From JAZDMK01 sp043800975 (lineage in GTDB: Bacteria > Bacteroidota > Bacteroidia > Bacteroidales > JAHJDW01), in the NCBI GenBank assembly GCA_043800975.1, contig JAZDMK010000024.1, positions 1 to 34,007 of the forward strand: DNA of 34,007 nt, in the 5' to 3' direction. Each line of letters starts with the position of its first letter. Positions within the stretch are counted from its first letter, which is position 1. A model generated the notes under the pieces. That model was not told where the DNA came from, did no database searches, and saw nothing but the letters and a program-made list of their open reading frames with translations. The position numbers were made by a program, and so were the translations under genes. Below are positions 16,314 through 24,026 of the stretch, piece after piece.

Positions 16314-16856
16314 TTATTTTTTTTCTTTTAAAGCCAGTTTGGTATTATAAACAATTTCAGGCTTTCCTCCAATCAAAAAAGAACCATAAAAAGTAACATT
16401 TCCAGAGCCAGCAGCAGGGGCAATCCAATCGAACGACCAGGTTTTACTTCCGTTTCCATTCACACCTTTTGCGATTTGATTTAAATATTTTCCATTGCCG
16501 ACAAGTTTTGTTTCTTCAACGTTTGTAACAACCATCTTTCCAGCCAGCTTGCCAGTTGGGCCCTGTGGAGAAATCTGAAAACCAAATTTCTTCGCTTCTG
16601 GTTTCCCAGTGAGTGTTGCAGTTAATGTATAAGTTTTTCCAGGTTCGTATTCATTGCCAGTTGCATTGATAACAATCAAACTGTCTTTTAATTCGGGCTT
16701 TGCTTTATGACAACCAACCGAACAGTCATTTTTATCGGAAGGTGAACCTGTATAACCTGCTGGTGTTCCATCAGTGAAACTAAAAACACCGCTGCGATCA
16801 ATAATGAGTAATCCTAATATCAGGGCGAACGTGATGAATGAAATTTTCTTTATCAT
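16314..16856 (-). CDS. Exported 'choice-of-anchor V'/Reeler-like protein with CX3CH motif
   Basis: A 180-residue exported protein with an N-terminal signal or anchor (MIKKISFITFALILGLLIID). The GTPAGYTGSPSDKNDC segment leads to Cys45-Ser-Val-Gly-Cys49-His50, a CX3CH motif. The remaining 130 residues look like a beta-sandwich (YEPGKTYTLTATLTG, KKFGFQISPQ, WSFDWIAPAAGSGNVTFYG). It is a paralogue of the gene 30 bases downstream but lacks the T9SS domain, so it should stay in the periplasm or inner envelope. It is 12 bases after the DUF5777 gene. CX3CH is a rarer variant of the c-type heme site; the residues may instead bind metal. Which of these holds is not decided by sequence. Confidence 0.75.
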   Translation of the reverse strand: MIKKISFITFALILGLLIIDRSGVFSFTDGTPAGYTGSPSDKNDCSVGCHKAKPELKDSLIVINATGNEYEPGKTYTLTATLTGKPEAKKFGFQISPQGPTGKLAGKMVVTNVEETKLVGNGKYLNQIAKGVNGNGSKTWSFDWIAPAAGSGNVTFYGSFLIGGKPEIVYNTKLALKEKK

Positions 16857-16868
16857 AACTTTTGTGTT

Positions 16869-17729
16869 TTATTTATTTACAAGTGTGAAGTATCTCTCAA
16901 TGTTAAAACCAATATGTATGCCACCGTGGTTCCATGATTCCGTAGATTCCGTGAAGGCTTGTTTTTCAGCCATTCCAGTAGAATTAGTCAGGAAAACCTG
17001 AAACACATGTTTGCCCGTAAAAATATCAATGCCTGCAGAAAATGAATTCTGGATTGTATTTCCATTATACTGTGATGAAATCTGATCAGGTAGAATGTAG
17101 GTATATTCGGCAGTCAATGCAAAAGTACGATTCAGCTTGTATCTTGCTGCTGCGCCAATACAAATCACATCGTTCTTATCACTGGATGTAGCAACAAGAT
17201 TTCTATGTACGACAGTTGGCATTAGCTGAAAACTGAAATTGTCAGTAATCTTTCTTGCAACGATCAACTGATGAACATAAGACATACGGGATGAAAAATA
17301 ATTGGTACGTGTCGGGTCCTCCCATTTCATGGAATTGATAGCCATGGAAGACATCCAGACCATAGAGACAGGAAAATTCTTTTTGCCCGAACTTTGACGC
17401 AGCATTCTTACTTTAAAAAAGCCATCATATAATTTTTGTACCGTGCTTCTGCCAAAACCTGCATTCAGCCAGTCGTTGATACCATAGTCAAAACCCATTC
17501 TAAAAGTAGACTGATCAAAACCAAAAAGCTGATAAGGTCCATCGTTCAAGCGGCCCATTCTGTGACACATCTTGAATTCAAGTCTTCCCGGTTTGGTCAT
17601 TTCAACAGAGTGAGAATTGGCAATTCGCGTTGACATGAATGTGCCTTCAGCAATTTTTATTTCTTCGTCCTGAGCAAAAAGGGCAGATGTAGCAAACACA
17701 AGACCCAGTATTAGTAAATTCTTTTTCAT
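16869..17729 (-). CDS. DUF5777 family outer-membrane beta-barrel protein
   Basis: A 286-residue exported protein with signal peptide MKKNLLILGLVFATSALFA. The body matches my memory of the DUF5777 family: TFMSTRIANSHSVEMTKPGRL, then EFKMCHRMGRLNDGPYQLFG and MGFDYGINDWLNAGFGRST near the N-terminus, followed by repeated amphipathic strands (FSFQLMPTVVHRNL, FALTAEYTYILP) and a C-terminal strand ending in FNIERYFTLVNK. Function of the family is not known to me. It lies 12 bases from both neighbours, between cytochrome c-like lipoproteins and the Reeler-like pair, so it could be the membrane-spanning part of a redox or transport complex; that is inference from position. Confidence 0.82.
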   Translation of the reverse strand: MKKNLLILGLVFATSALFAQDEEIKIAEGTFMSTRIANSHSVEMTKPGRLEFKMCHRMGRLNDGPYQLFGFDQSTFRMGFDYGINDWLNAGFGRSTVQKLYDGFFKVRMLRQSSGKKNFPVSMVWMSSMAINSMKWEDPTRTNYFSSRMSYVHQLIVARKITDNFSFQLMPTVVHRNLVATSSDKNDVICIGAAARYKLNRTFALTAEYTYILPDQISSQYNGNTIQNSFSAGIDIFTGKHVFQVFLTNSTGMAEKQAFTESTESWNHGGIHIGFNIERYFTLVNK

Positions 17730-17741
17730 AATTCTAATTCC

Positions 17742-18104
17742 TTATTGAGGGATTCCTGCATTAATCCATGCTTTCAGCTTAGATTTTTCACAATCTGTAA
17801 GGGTAACACTTTGATGATTTCCGTCTTTGACATAGTCAAAAAGCTTCATTCCATTGGTTGCCACATAAGATTGTGTTTGGGCATAATTTGTAAGTATTGG
17901 TGTATATGAATTATGACATCCATTACATTTGCTGTTAAAAAATGGTAACAAATCGGTATTATAAGTCAGCCCAACAGTATCGCATGAGTTGGTTGTATCA
18001 CTGCCGGGAATATTGGGATACAAATCTGTTTCATTATCATAGTAACAGGAGTTGAAACTAAAAATCAAAATAAATGCTGATAAGAATAAAAAAATCTTTT
18101 TCAT
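17742..18104 (-). CDS. Cytochrome c-like lipoprotein with CX2CH
   Basis: A 120-residue lipoprotein: signal MKKIFLFLSAFILIFSF with lipobox FNSC (Cys20). The mature part has LTYNTDLLPFFNSKCNGCH, a canonical heme c motif at Cys60-Asn-Gly-Cys63-His64, and the family ending LTDCEKSKLKAWINAGIPQ. In related Bacteroidota cytochromes an axial Met usually precedes that ending (MP near the DC); here the equivalent stretch is GNHQSVTLTDC, without Met, so the sixth ligand may differ. It should be anchored in an envelope membrane facing the periplasm or the surface. Second gene of the operon, 14 bases after the first. Confidence 0.85.
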   Translation of the reverse strand: MKKIFLFLSAFILIFSFNSCYYDNETDLYPNIPGSDTTNSCDTVGLTYNTDLLPFFNSKCNGCHNSYTPILTNYAQTQSYVATNGMKLFDYVKDGNHQSVTLTDCEKSKLKAWINAGIPQ

Positions 18105-18118
18105 AAATTCAAATATTT

Positions 18119-18505
18119 TTAATGACAGGTTGTATCGTTAACAGCTCTTTGCTCAATCCACATTTTAACAATAGCTTTTTCATAAGAGGATGGTTTATTT
18201 TCAGAGGAGAGGCTCCCTTCTTTATGATGTTCAAATGCATTATAACATTCGCTTTCACTTGGATTTCCGGGTTCAATTCCTTTCATAATGTGCTCATAGG
18301 TATCATAAGGGTCAACATCGTCTCCAGATGCAGAAGCGCTATGGCAGCCGGGCATAGCGCAGTGGTTTATAAAAACAGGCTGAACCTCTGTTTTAAAACA
18401 TACAACATGATCTGGAACAACTACATCGTGTTTGCAACTGCTGGTGTTAAATACAAGCAGTATTATCAAAAGTACTGAGGAAATTATAAGGAGTTTTCGT
18501 ACCAT
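18119..18505 (-). CDS. Cytochrome c-like lipoprotein with CX4CH
   Basis: A 128-residue lipoprotein, first gene of the operon. An upstream in-frame ATG at 18622 is rejected because the lipoprotein signal MVRKLLIISSVLLIILLVFN with lipobox TSSC (Cys24) begins at 18505, just downstream of a -7 box. The mature protein has the cytochrome-like lead-in FKTEVQPVFINHC followed by Cys49-Ala-Met-Pro-Gly-Cys54-His55, a CX4CH motif, then a short helical domain ending KAIVKMWIEQRAVN. CX4CH is a known but uncommon heme c site. No second heme motif. Together with the next gene it gives two differently built monoheme lipoproteins in tandem. Confidence 0.82.
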   Translation of the reverse strand: MVRKLLIISSVLLIILLVFNTSSCKHDVVVPDHVVCFKTEVQPVFINHCAMPGCHSASASGDDVDPYDTYEHIMKGIEPGNPSESECYNAFEHHKEGSLSSENKPSSYEKAIVKMWIEQRAVNDTTCH

Positions 18506-18509
18506 AATA

Positions 18510-18517
18510 CAAAGATA
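18510..18517 (-). promoter_or_regulatory. -7 box of the five-gene redox operon
   Basis: On the minus strand TATCTTTG, an exact TAnnTTTG match, ending four bases before the ATG at 18505. No TTG lies 19-23 bases upstream. The closeness to the start codon predicts a leaderless mRNA. The same octamer occurs before the genes starting at 24563 and 31591. Confidence 0.55.
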
Positions 18518-18760
18518 TAAAAATTCATATTCACTTTTGTGTATATGAATAAGAAAATCAAAAATATCATTTTTTGTTATGTTTTCGTAATTAATGTTGT
18601 CCTGTAATTTAAAAATTAACATTGGTTACCACAGTTTTAGGTTGTAAAAACAATCATTTCTAAAGGATTCATATCTACGAATGGTTGAAATTTATCCATC
18701 AGGCTTAAGAATATCTCATCGAATGTAAATTGTACAAAAGCCGAAGTTTTTTTTTGAATA

Positions 18761-18768
18761 TATTTTTG
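18761..18768 (+). promoter_or_regulatory. Possible -7 box of the symporter gene
   Basis: TATTTTTG matches TAnnTTTG. It would give a leader of about 60 bases before the ATG at 18836. The -33 element is not evident (a TTG at 18730 is too far), so this is weak. Confidence 0.3.
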
Positions 18769-18835
18769 TTAAAGAAAAAACAAAACTGAAACTGAAACTA
18801 ATTTTCTTATTTTTACACAGATTGACGTATTCTCT

Positions 18836-20260
18836 ATGAAAAATTCTGTGATTAAAAAAAGGCTTGTTCTGATTGTTTTGCTAATGCTAGCGCTTACATC
18901 TCTTCTGCATGTGCTGGATTATGTATTTGAGATAAGTATTGATCCCACGTTTTTATTAATGTGTAGAATTGTATCACTTGCTGTTTTATTTGTTTTTGCT
19001 TTTTACAAAAAATCTTTAACAACCTGGATACTTGTCAGCATGCTGGCTGGTGCCGAACTCGGGCATGATCTTCCCTCGATTGCTGTTGAGCTGCAGGTAG
19101 TCAGTAAAATTTTTCTACGACTTGTAAAAACGATTATCGGCCCTTTACTTTTTGGAACTTTAGTATTTGGAATCGCAGGGCATTCCAGCCTGAAGCAGGT
19201 AGGACGAATGGGATGGAAGTCGTTGCTTTATTTTGAAATTGTATCTACCATTGCACTATTTATTGGGCTTGCAGCGATCAATATTAGTCAGGCGGGCGTT
19301 GGCGTTGACCTTCCTGTAACACAGGATACACAGCTTATTCAAAGTGTTAAAAAACAAAATACACAGGAAATTATTTTAAATGTCTTTCCCGAAAACATCG
19401 CCAAATCGCTTTATGAAGGCGAGATTCTGCAAATCGTCGTGTTTAGTATTCTATTTGGAATTGGTGTTGCACTGGTGCGTGAAAAATATCGCAAGCCGAT
19501 GTTGGTTTTCACAGAAAGCTTGTCGGAAGTGATGTTTAAGTTTACAAACATAGTCATGTACTTTGCGCCTTTTGCAGTTTTTGCTGCAATTGCATTCACA
19601 GTGGGGCACATGGGAATAGATGTGCTTGTCAATCTATTCAAACTGTTAGCTACACTTTATGTTGCTTTGATTGTATTTGTAGTATTTGTTTTACTGCCCA
19701 TAGCGTGGATTGCCCGAATTCCAGTCTGGAATTTCTTAAAGGCGGTTTCAGAATCAGCATCTTTGGCATTTGCTACAACCAGCTCCGAATCTGCTTTACC
19801 TAAAGCGATGGATGCTATGGAAAGATTTGGAGTACCACGTAAAATTGTGTCTTTTGTAATGCCCACAGGTTATAGTTTTAATCTGGATGGAACCACGCTT
19901 TATCTTTCACTGGCCACAATTTTTATTGCGCAAGTGGGCGGAATTCATTTATCAATAGGTGAGCAATTGGTTATCGTATTTACACTCATGCTGACAAGCA
20001 AAGGTGTCGCCGGAATTCCGAGGGCGTCGCTAGTTATTTTGCTTGGAACTGCCGCAAGTTTTGGGCTTCCCACATTACCAATATTTATCATCCTTGGTAT
20101 TGACGAATTAATGGACATGGCCAGAACATCCATCAATGTAATTGGAAACTGCCTTGCTACAGCTGTTGTTGCTCGCTGGGAAGGTGAATTTGATGATCAG
20201 AAAGCAAAGAATTTCGGTAAAGAAGAAATGCAGTTACAGCCGATCAGCAAAGAGGATTAG
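18836..20260 (+). CDS. Dicarboxylate/amino acid:cation symporter (DAACS/GltP-DctA family)
   Basis: A 474-residue inner-membrane sodium- or proton-coupled carrier for glutamate, aspartate or C4-dicarboxylates. Family motifs: LRLVKTIIGPLLFGTLVFGI near the N-terminal third, AFATTSSESALPKAM (the SSSxxTLP re-entrant loop 1) and PTGYSFNLDGTTLYL (the NMDGT region, here NLDGT), then the second loop TSKGVAGIPRASLVIL and DELMDMARTSINVIGN. The N-terminus has two helices before the family core. Substrate cannot be fixed from sequence by eye. Its TAG stop overlaps the stop of the convergent M16 gene by three bases, leaving no room for a terminator. Confidence 0.92.
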   Translation: MKNSVIKKRLVLIVLLMLALTSLLHVLDYVFEISIDPTFLLMCRIVSLAVLFVFAFYKKSLTTWILVSMLAGAELGHDLPSIAVELQVVSKIFLRLVKTIIGPLLFGTLVFGIAGHSSLKQVGRMGWKSLLYFEIVSTIALFIGLAAINISQAGVGVDLPVTQDTQLIQSVKKQNTQEIILNVFPENIAKSLYEGEILQIVVFSILFGIGVALVREKYRKPMLVFTESLSEVMFKFTNIVMYFAPFAVFAAIAFTVGHMGIDVLVNLFKLLATLYVALIVFVVFVLLPIAWIARIPVWNFLKAVSESASLAFATTSSESALPKAMDAMERFGVPRKIVSFVMPTGYSFNLDGTTLYLSLATIFIAQVGGIHLSIGEQLVIVFTLMLTSKGVAGIPRASLVILLGTAASFGLPTLPIFIILGIDELMDMARTSINVIGNCLATAVVARWEGEFDDQKAKNFGKEEMQLQPISKED

Positions 20261-23142
20261 TGAAAAATCTTGTCTTTTTTTACATAAACAATTTTTCCAA
20301 ATTTCGCCAGCCCTTTCATGTCGATGCGTTTCTTATCGCCGACAATAGCAATAACAATGGATTTCGACTGAATCTCTTTTTTATAGAAAGACAAAATGTC
20401 ATCAAATGTAAGTTGTTTGTAAACTTTCAGTTTTTGCATCAGGGGATCTTCAGTAAAGCCACGCATTTTCCAATCGGTAATTCGTTGCGATAAATCGCGG
20501 AAGCCCGGATATTCTGTTTGCAGTGCCTGTTCCAGATAGTTTTTAATATTTTCAGTACGATCTCTTTTCTCCGGCATTTTCTGAATCAGATCGAAGAAAA
20601 CCTGCAACGCTTCCAGTGTTTTATCTGCCTGTGTATTTACACCGCAACTTAAAAACGCATCTGCATTTTGCCTTTTGGGAATTACATAACGTGCACCGGC
20701 ACCATAAGCAAGTGATCGATATTCGCGAATTTCCTGCAATACCAACCCCGAAAAATCGCCGCTGAAATACTGATTAAAAGCATCGATGATTGGTTCCTGA
20801 GCACAAGTGTAAGGACCGCCATTCACAAGTAGTTTGATTTTACTCTGCACTGCTTTTTTATCGTCTATAAAGAAAATTGTGTTTTCAGAGTATTTCTCTG
20901 GAGTCCGAACAACGGGTGATTCAGAAGGTAAACGTGAATTTTTAAAGTCAATGTTTTTGACTAGAATATCCTGTACTCTTTCTAGCGGAAGAGAACCGGT
21001 GTAATGTATTTCCACATGATAAGTCATAGCCTTTTTAAAATCGGCAACAAGTGTATCCGTATTGAGGGATTTAATTTCAGAAAGAGAAAGTCGGTGAACA
21101 AACTCTGAATTATTTTTGTATTTCACGTATTCAAAAAGAGCCTGCGCAACATTGTCGGGTTCTGATTTTTCTATCTTACGGTTGGTTTGTTCGCCCTCTA
21201 CAATATTTTTTAATTTGTCTTTTTCAAGAACAGGATTTTCAATCAGGTCTTTTAGTAATACAAGATCTTTTTCAAGATTCTCTTCAATCCCGCTGAGTTC
21301 AATAATGAAATAGTCTGCATCGCACGATATGCTCATTTCACAACCAATCTTACTAAAAGCGGATTTCAAATCATACAACTTCATTGATTTTGTACCGGCA
21401 TAATTCATGATATCGGCAGCATGCGCCATTCGTGGAATGCGTGTGCTTCCTATTCCAAATTTTAATTCAAGTGTAAAAATATCATTGAGTGGATTCTTAA
21501 CACAGTAAAGAGCATTATCACCATCCAATATTGCAGTTTGCATCACCTGATCAAATAAAATTCCCTTCTCAATCGTTTTTCCTGCAGGCAAATTTTCAAA
21601 ATATTCGACATACGAAGACTTCTGATCTGCTTTTGGAATAATTGGTTTGAAGCCAGGTTTATCGAGTTTGTCTTTTTTAGGGAAGCCCATTTTAGAATAG
21701 AAAACCAGAAAATTCTTTCCATAATATTTTTGTGCAATCCGGATAACATCTGCTTTGGTTACTTTCTTAACTTGTTCGGCATACATTAGTGCATCAAGCG
21801 TAGGACGCTTTTGAGCAAATGTTTCAGAAAGTAATATACCAATGTCTTCATTCGATTCCATTTGTGTTTTATGCTCCATGTATAACTGATATTTCACAGC
21901 GTCTACAAGCCAGTCTTCGAATTCTCCCTTGCCTAGTTTCTCAACTTCTGTCATGACAAGTTTTTCAGCTTCTTCCAACGATTGACCCAGAATTTTAGGT
22001 ATCATCAGAATCAGATTAATGCCGTAATCATTCAGAGGCATTCCAATAAGCTGTGCTCCGAGTAATTTGTTTTCAAGATTTAATTTATCAAGTAATCCTG
22101 TTTGGTTGTTGTTGGAAAGAATCCGGTTGCAAACATCCAATATCACCTGATCGTTGTCTCCGGCTTTAACAGTTCTGAAGCCAATAATTCCCAGCTTAAC
22201 AGGACTCATCTTAGCTTCAACAAATTCACGCCCATTGAATTCTTTTTCTTCATAGACTGGAAATTCAGGAACATTGCCGCTTGCAAGACGACCAAATTTT
22301 GCTTCGATCATAGGTTTTATTTCTTCGGTATTGAAATCGCCGGAGATAATTAAAGCCATATTATTGGCTACGTAATACGTTTTAAAAAACTGGTACATTT
22401 TGGTTAGCGAAGGATTTTTCAGGTGATCCAAAGTACCAATTGTCGTTTGTTGTCCGTAGGGATGTTTGCGAAAGAAATTCTTCAGATAAAATTCAAAAAG
22501 ACTCATCCCGAAATTATCGGCATACAGATTTTTTTCTTCATACACTACTTCAAGTTCCGCCTGAAAAAGCCGAAATACAGGATTCATAAAACGGTGGCTA
22601 TACAAATCAAGCCATTTTTCCATTTGATTGGTAGGGAATGTATTGAAATATACGGTTCTGTCCCATGAGGTATTGGCATTCATTCCGGTGCCCCCCATGC
22701 TTTTTAGAATTTTATCGAATTCATTGGGAATAGAAAATTCACCCGCTTTTACGGATTCGTCATTAATCTGTTGCTGGATCTTCTTTCGTTCTTCTTCAAT
22801 CGTTGTTTTTCCAAGCAGGTCGTATAATTCAAATATTTTGTCGATGTGAATTTTTTCCTTTTCCCAGTTGGATGTACCTATCTCTGTTGTTCCTTTAAAT
22901 AGCATGTGCTCCTGATAATGTGCCATGCCGGTTGCGTCAGCCGGATCGTTTTTACTGCCTGCACGTACAGCCACCATTCCAAAAACTTCAGGTTTCTCAT
23001 GATTTTCATTAAGAATAACCGTTAATCCATTTTGTAGCTTGTATTCAGTCAGATTAAACTGTTTGCCGAATTCTTTCTGCGCCTGTGAAAATGAAGGTAC
23101 AATAATAAGACCGGCTAGAAATAATTGAAATACTTTTCTCAT
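20257..23142 (-). CDS. M16 family zinc metallopeptidase, two-domain
   Basis: An exported insulinase/pitrilysin-type protease of 961 residues. I prefer ATG 23142, which opens a signal peptide (MRKVFQLFLAGLIIVPSFSQA), to ATG 23160. The catalytic half has the inverted zinc motif His75-Tyr-Gln-Glu78-His79, and the third ligand is in the VVYEEKN stretch (about 199-205). That is more than 120 residues from HxxEH because of a helical insert at about 92-140 rich in Glu/Lys. The second, inactive M16 half covers about 490-950 (ALFEYVKYKNNSEF, LVLQEIREYRSLAYGAGAR). It should degrade peptides in the envelope. Upstream lie a terminator-like hairpin and an ECF-type promoter, so it may belong to the ECF regulon if the hairpin is read through. 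Confidence 0.92.
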   Translation of the reverse strand: MRKVFQLFLAGLIIVPSFSQAQKEFGKQFNLTEYKLQNGLTVILNENHEKPEVFGMVAVRAGSKNDPADATGMAHYQEHMLFKGTTEIGTSNWEKEKIHIDKIFELYDLLGKTTIEEERKKIQQQINDESVKAGEFSIPNEFDKILKSMGGTGMNANTSWDRTVYFNTFPTNQMEKWLDLYSHRFMNPVFRLFQAELEVVYEEKNLYADNFGMSLFEFYLKNFFRKHPYGQQTTIGTLDHLKNPSLTKMYQFFKTYYVANNMALIISGDFNTEEIKPMIEAKFGRLASGNVPEFPVYEEKEFNGREFVEAKMSPVKLGIIGFRTVKAGDNDQVILDVCNRILSNNNQTGLLDKLNLENKLLGAQLIGMPLNDYGINLILMIPKILGQSLEEAEKLVMTEVEKLGKGEFEDWLVDAVKYQLYMEHKTQMESNEDIGILLSETFAQKRPTLDALMYAEQVKKVTKADVIRIAQKYYGKNFLVFYSKMGFPKKDKLDKPGFKPIIPKADQKSSYVEYFENLPAGKTIEKGILFDQVMQTAILDGDNALYCVKNPLNDIFTLELKFGIGSTRIPRMAHAADIMNYAGTKSMKLYDLKSAFSKIGCEMSISCDADYFIIELSGIEENLEKDLVLLKDLIENPVLEKDKLKNIVEGEQTNRKIEKSEPDNVAQALFEYVKYKNNSEFVHRLSLSEIKSLNTDTLVADFKKAMTYHVEIHYTGSLPLERVQDILVKNIDFKNSRLPSESPVVRTPEKYSENTIFFIDDKKAVQSKIKLLVNGGPYTCAQEPIIDAFNQYFSGDFSGLVLQEIREYRSLAYGAGARYVIPKRQNADAFLSCGVNTQADKTLEALQVFFDLIQKMPEKRDRTENIKNYLEQALQTEYPGFRDLSQRITDWKMRGFTEDPLMQKLKVYKQLTFDDILSFYKKEIQSKSIVIAIVGDKKRIDMKGLAKFGKIVYVKKDKIFH

Positions 23143-23168
23143 TGTTACGAAATTTGCCATAAAAGTAT

Positions 23169-23196
23169 AAAAAAAAGCCCGTCGTAAGCGGGCTTT
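23169..23196 (-). terminator. Intrinsic terminator or attenuator before the M16 gene
   Basis: On the minus strand AAAGCCCG, seven-base loop, CGGGCTTT, then eight U in total tract to 23169. It lies between the ECF-type promoter at 23264-23289 and the M16 start at 23142, and does not follow any coding gene directly. Confidence 0.8.
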
Positions 23197-23257
23197 GCAG
23201 TAATACTTATAAAAACGAAAAAGAGAGCGATTAAAGAACGTTTATGCTTGTTGTTAT
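23169..23257 (-). ncRNA. Candidate ECF-controlled small RNA (or M16 leader RNA)
   Basis: A unit of about 85-90 bases bounded by an ECF-type promoter (-10 at 23264-23267) and a strong intrinsic terminator (23169-23196), with its own upstream terminator separating it from the preceding gene. The only open frame starts at ATG 23261, upstream of the expected transcription start, and would be read through the terminator hairpin, so a non-coding product is more likely. The start point is estimated, not observed. An inverted repeat TTATGC/GCATAA (23232-23263) overlaps the start. Confidence 0.5.
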
Positions 23258-23263
23258 GCATAA

Positions 23264-23289
23264 GACGCCGAGGTAAAACGAAAAGTTAC
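23264..23289 (-). promoter_or_regulatory. Third ECF sigma-type promoter
   Basis: On the minus strand GTAACTTTT (23289-23281), 13 bases, CGTC (23267-23264). Boxes and spacing equal those upstream of the ECF sigma gene (10595) and the DUF2807 gene (12390); with the sigma promoter the match extends to TGTAACTTTTCGTT. Confidence 0.65.
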
Positions 23290-23298
23290 AGCTTGGGC

Positions 23299-23332
23299 AA
23301 AAAAAAACACCCGGAAACCGGATGTTTTTTTT
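23299..23332 (-). terminator. Intrinsic terminator after the 178-residue lipoprotein gene
   Basis: Stem CATCCGG / CCGGGTG on the minus strand (one G-U pair), three-base loop, followed by nine U (23307-23299). The A tract on the other side gives weaker activity on the plus strand. Confidence 0.82.
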
Positions 23333-23354
23333 AAATCGCTTGAAATTAATAAAC

Positions 23355-23891
23355 TTACAGTTTGTTAATGTCTTTCTGCAGTTCGTTTTCTTTGATCTGA
23401 ATGTTGTTGTCTTTTGCAAATTTTTCCTGCGCTTTTGCAAATTTTTCATCCAGTGCTTTTTCACGTTTTGAAATGTCAGCAGAAATTTCATCAATGCGTT
23501 TGATGTCAGCTTCTGTTACATCAGTATCCTTTTTCTTCAGAATAGTGATCATTTCGCCATATTCTTTACCAACAACGGATTTGTAGAATTCGAAAAGTTC
23601 TTTGGCAGCGTCACGAAGTTCGGTGCTTCCGTCATATTCTTCCATTTTACTAACGTTGGTGATTGCATCGTCAATAATAGTTTTCAGTTTGCTGTAGCTG
23701 GCATCCATTTCAGCTGCATTGCGGCCTTCGAAAGTAGCGGAAAGATCAAGAATAGCCTTGATGATTTTGCCCTGTATGCCAACAATAGAGTCATTATACT
23801 GAATTGGGGTCAGTGATGATTTTTTTCCGCAGCTCTGGAATGCAAGAAACAGTACCAGGCTCATTGCAGCAATCGATAATACTTTTTTCAT
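23355..23891 (-). CDS. Small exported lipoprotein, family not recognised
   Basis: 178 residues with a lipoprotein signal (MKKVLSIAAMSLVLFLAF, lipobox QSC, Cys21). The mature part is almost entirely helical and charged: YNDSIVGIQGKIIKAILDL, TELRDAAKELFEFYKSVVGK, ADIKRIDEISADISKREKAL, then DEKFAKAQEKFAKDNNIQI (quoted in parts). It is a clear paralogue of the gene upstream at 24027-24563, the same length and collinear from YN.SIV to LQKDI. I do not recognise the family. It has its own promoter in the 135-base gap and its own terminator, so it can be expressed alone. A scaffold or chaperone-like envelope role is only a guess from the helical composition. Confidence 0.8.
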   Translation of the reverse strand: MKKVLSIAAMSLVLFLAFQSCGKKSSLTPIQYNDSIVGIQGKIIKAILDLSATFEGRNAAEMDASYSKLKTIIDDAITNVSKMEEYDGSTELRDAAKELFEFYKSVVGKEYGEMITILKKKDTDVTEADIKRIDEISADISKREKALDEKFAKAQEKFAKDNNIQIKENELQKDINKL

Positions 23892-23937
23892 AGTGAATAA
23901 TTTTTGAATTTGTAAATAGAAATTTCTGGTTTTAAAG

Positions 23938-23967
23938 CAAAATTAAGAAAAGACTTTGAAACAACAA
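23938..23967 (-). promoter_or_regulatory. Promoter of the 178-residue lipoprotein gene
   Basis: On the minus strand TTG (23967-23965), 19 bases, TAATTTTG (23945-23938), matching the Bacteroidota -33/-7 pattern, with a leader of about 40 bases to ATG 23891. Confidence 0.5.
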
Positions 23968-24026
23968 GCAGTTTTTATGAAAATCGTGAAATCAGTAAAA
24001 AAATTAATATTCAAATCTTTAAAATG

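Larger units (their letters stand above)
18506..18835. other. Divergent intergenic region, 330 bases
   Basis: AT-rich gap between the redox operon (leftward) and the symporter gene (rightward). It holds the -7 box at 18510-18517 and a weaker plus-strand candidate at 18761-18768. I see no RNA gene, repeat or clear operator in it; an out-of-frame upstream extension of the first cytochrome ORF to 18622 is not supported. Confidence 0.6.

Noticed and set aside
18506..18622. N-terminal extension of the first cytochrome gene to ATG 18622
   Set aside because: It would place 39 charged and mixed residues before a complete lipoprotein signal and run through the -7 box.
23145..23261. A 38-codon ORF on the minus strand (MHNNKHKRSLIALFF...) between the third ECF promoter and the M16 gene, ending two bases before ATG 23142
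   Set aside because: Its ATG is only two bases beyond the -10 box, so upstream of the expected transcript start, and its codons run through a perfect terminator hairpin and U tract. The hydrophobic stretch is what T-rich DNA would give by chance. Kept as a test for the small RNA claim.
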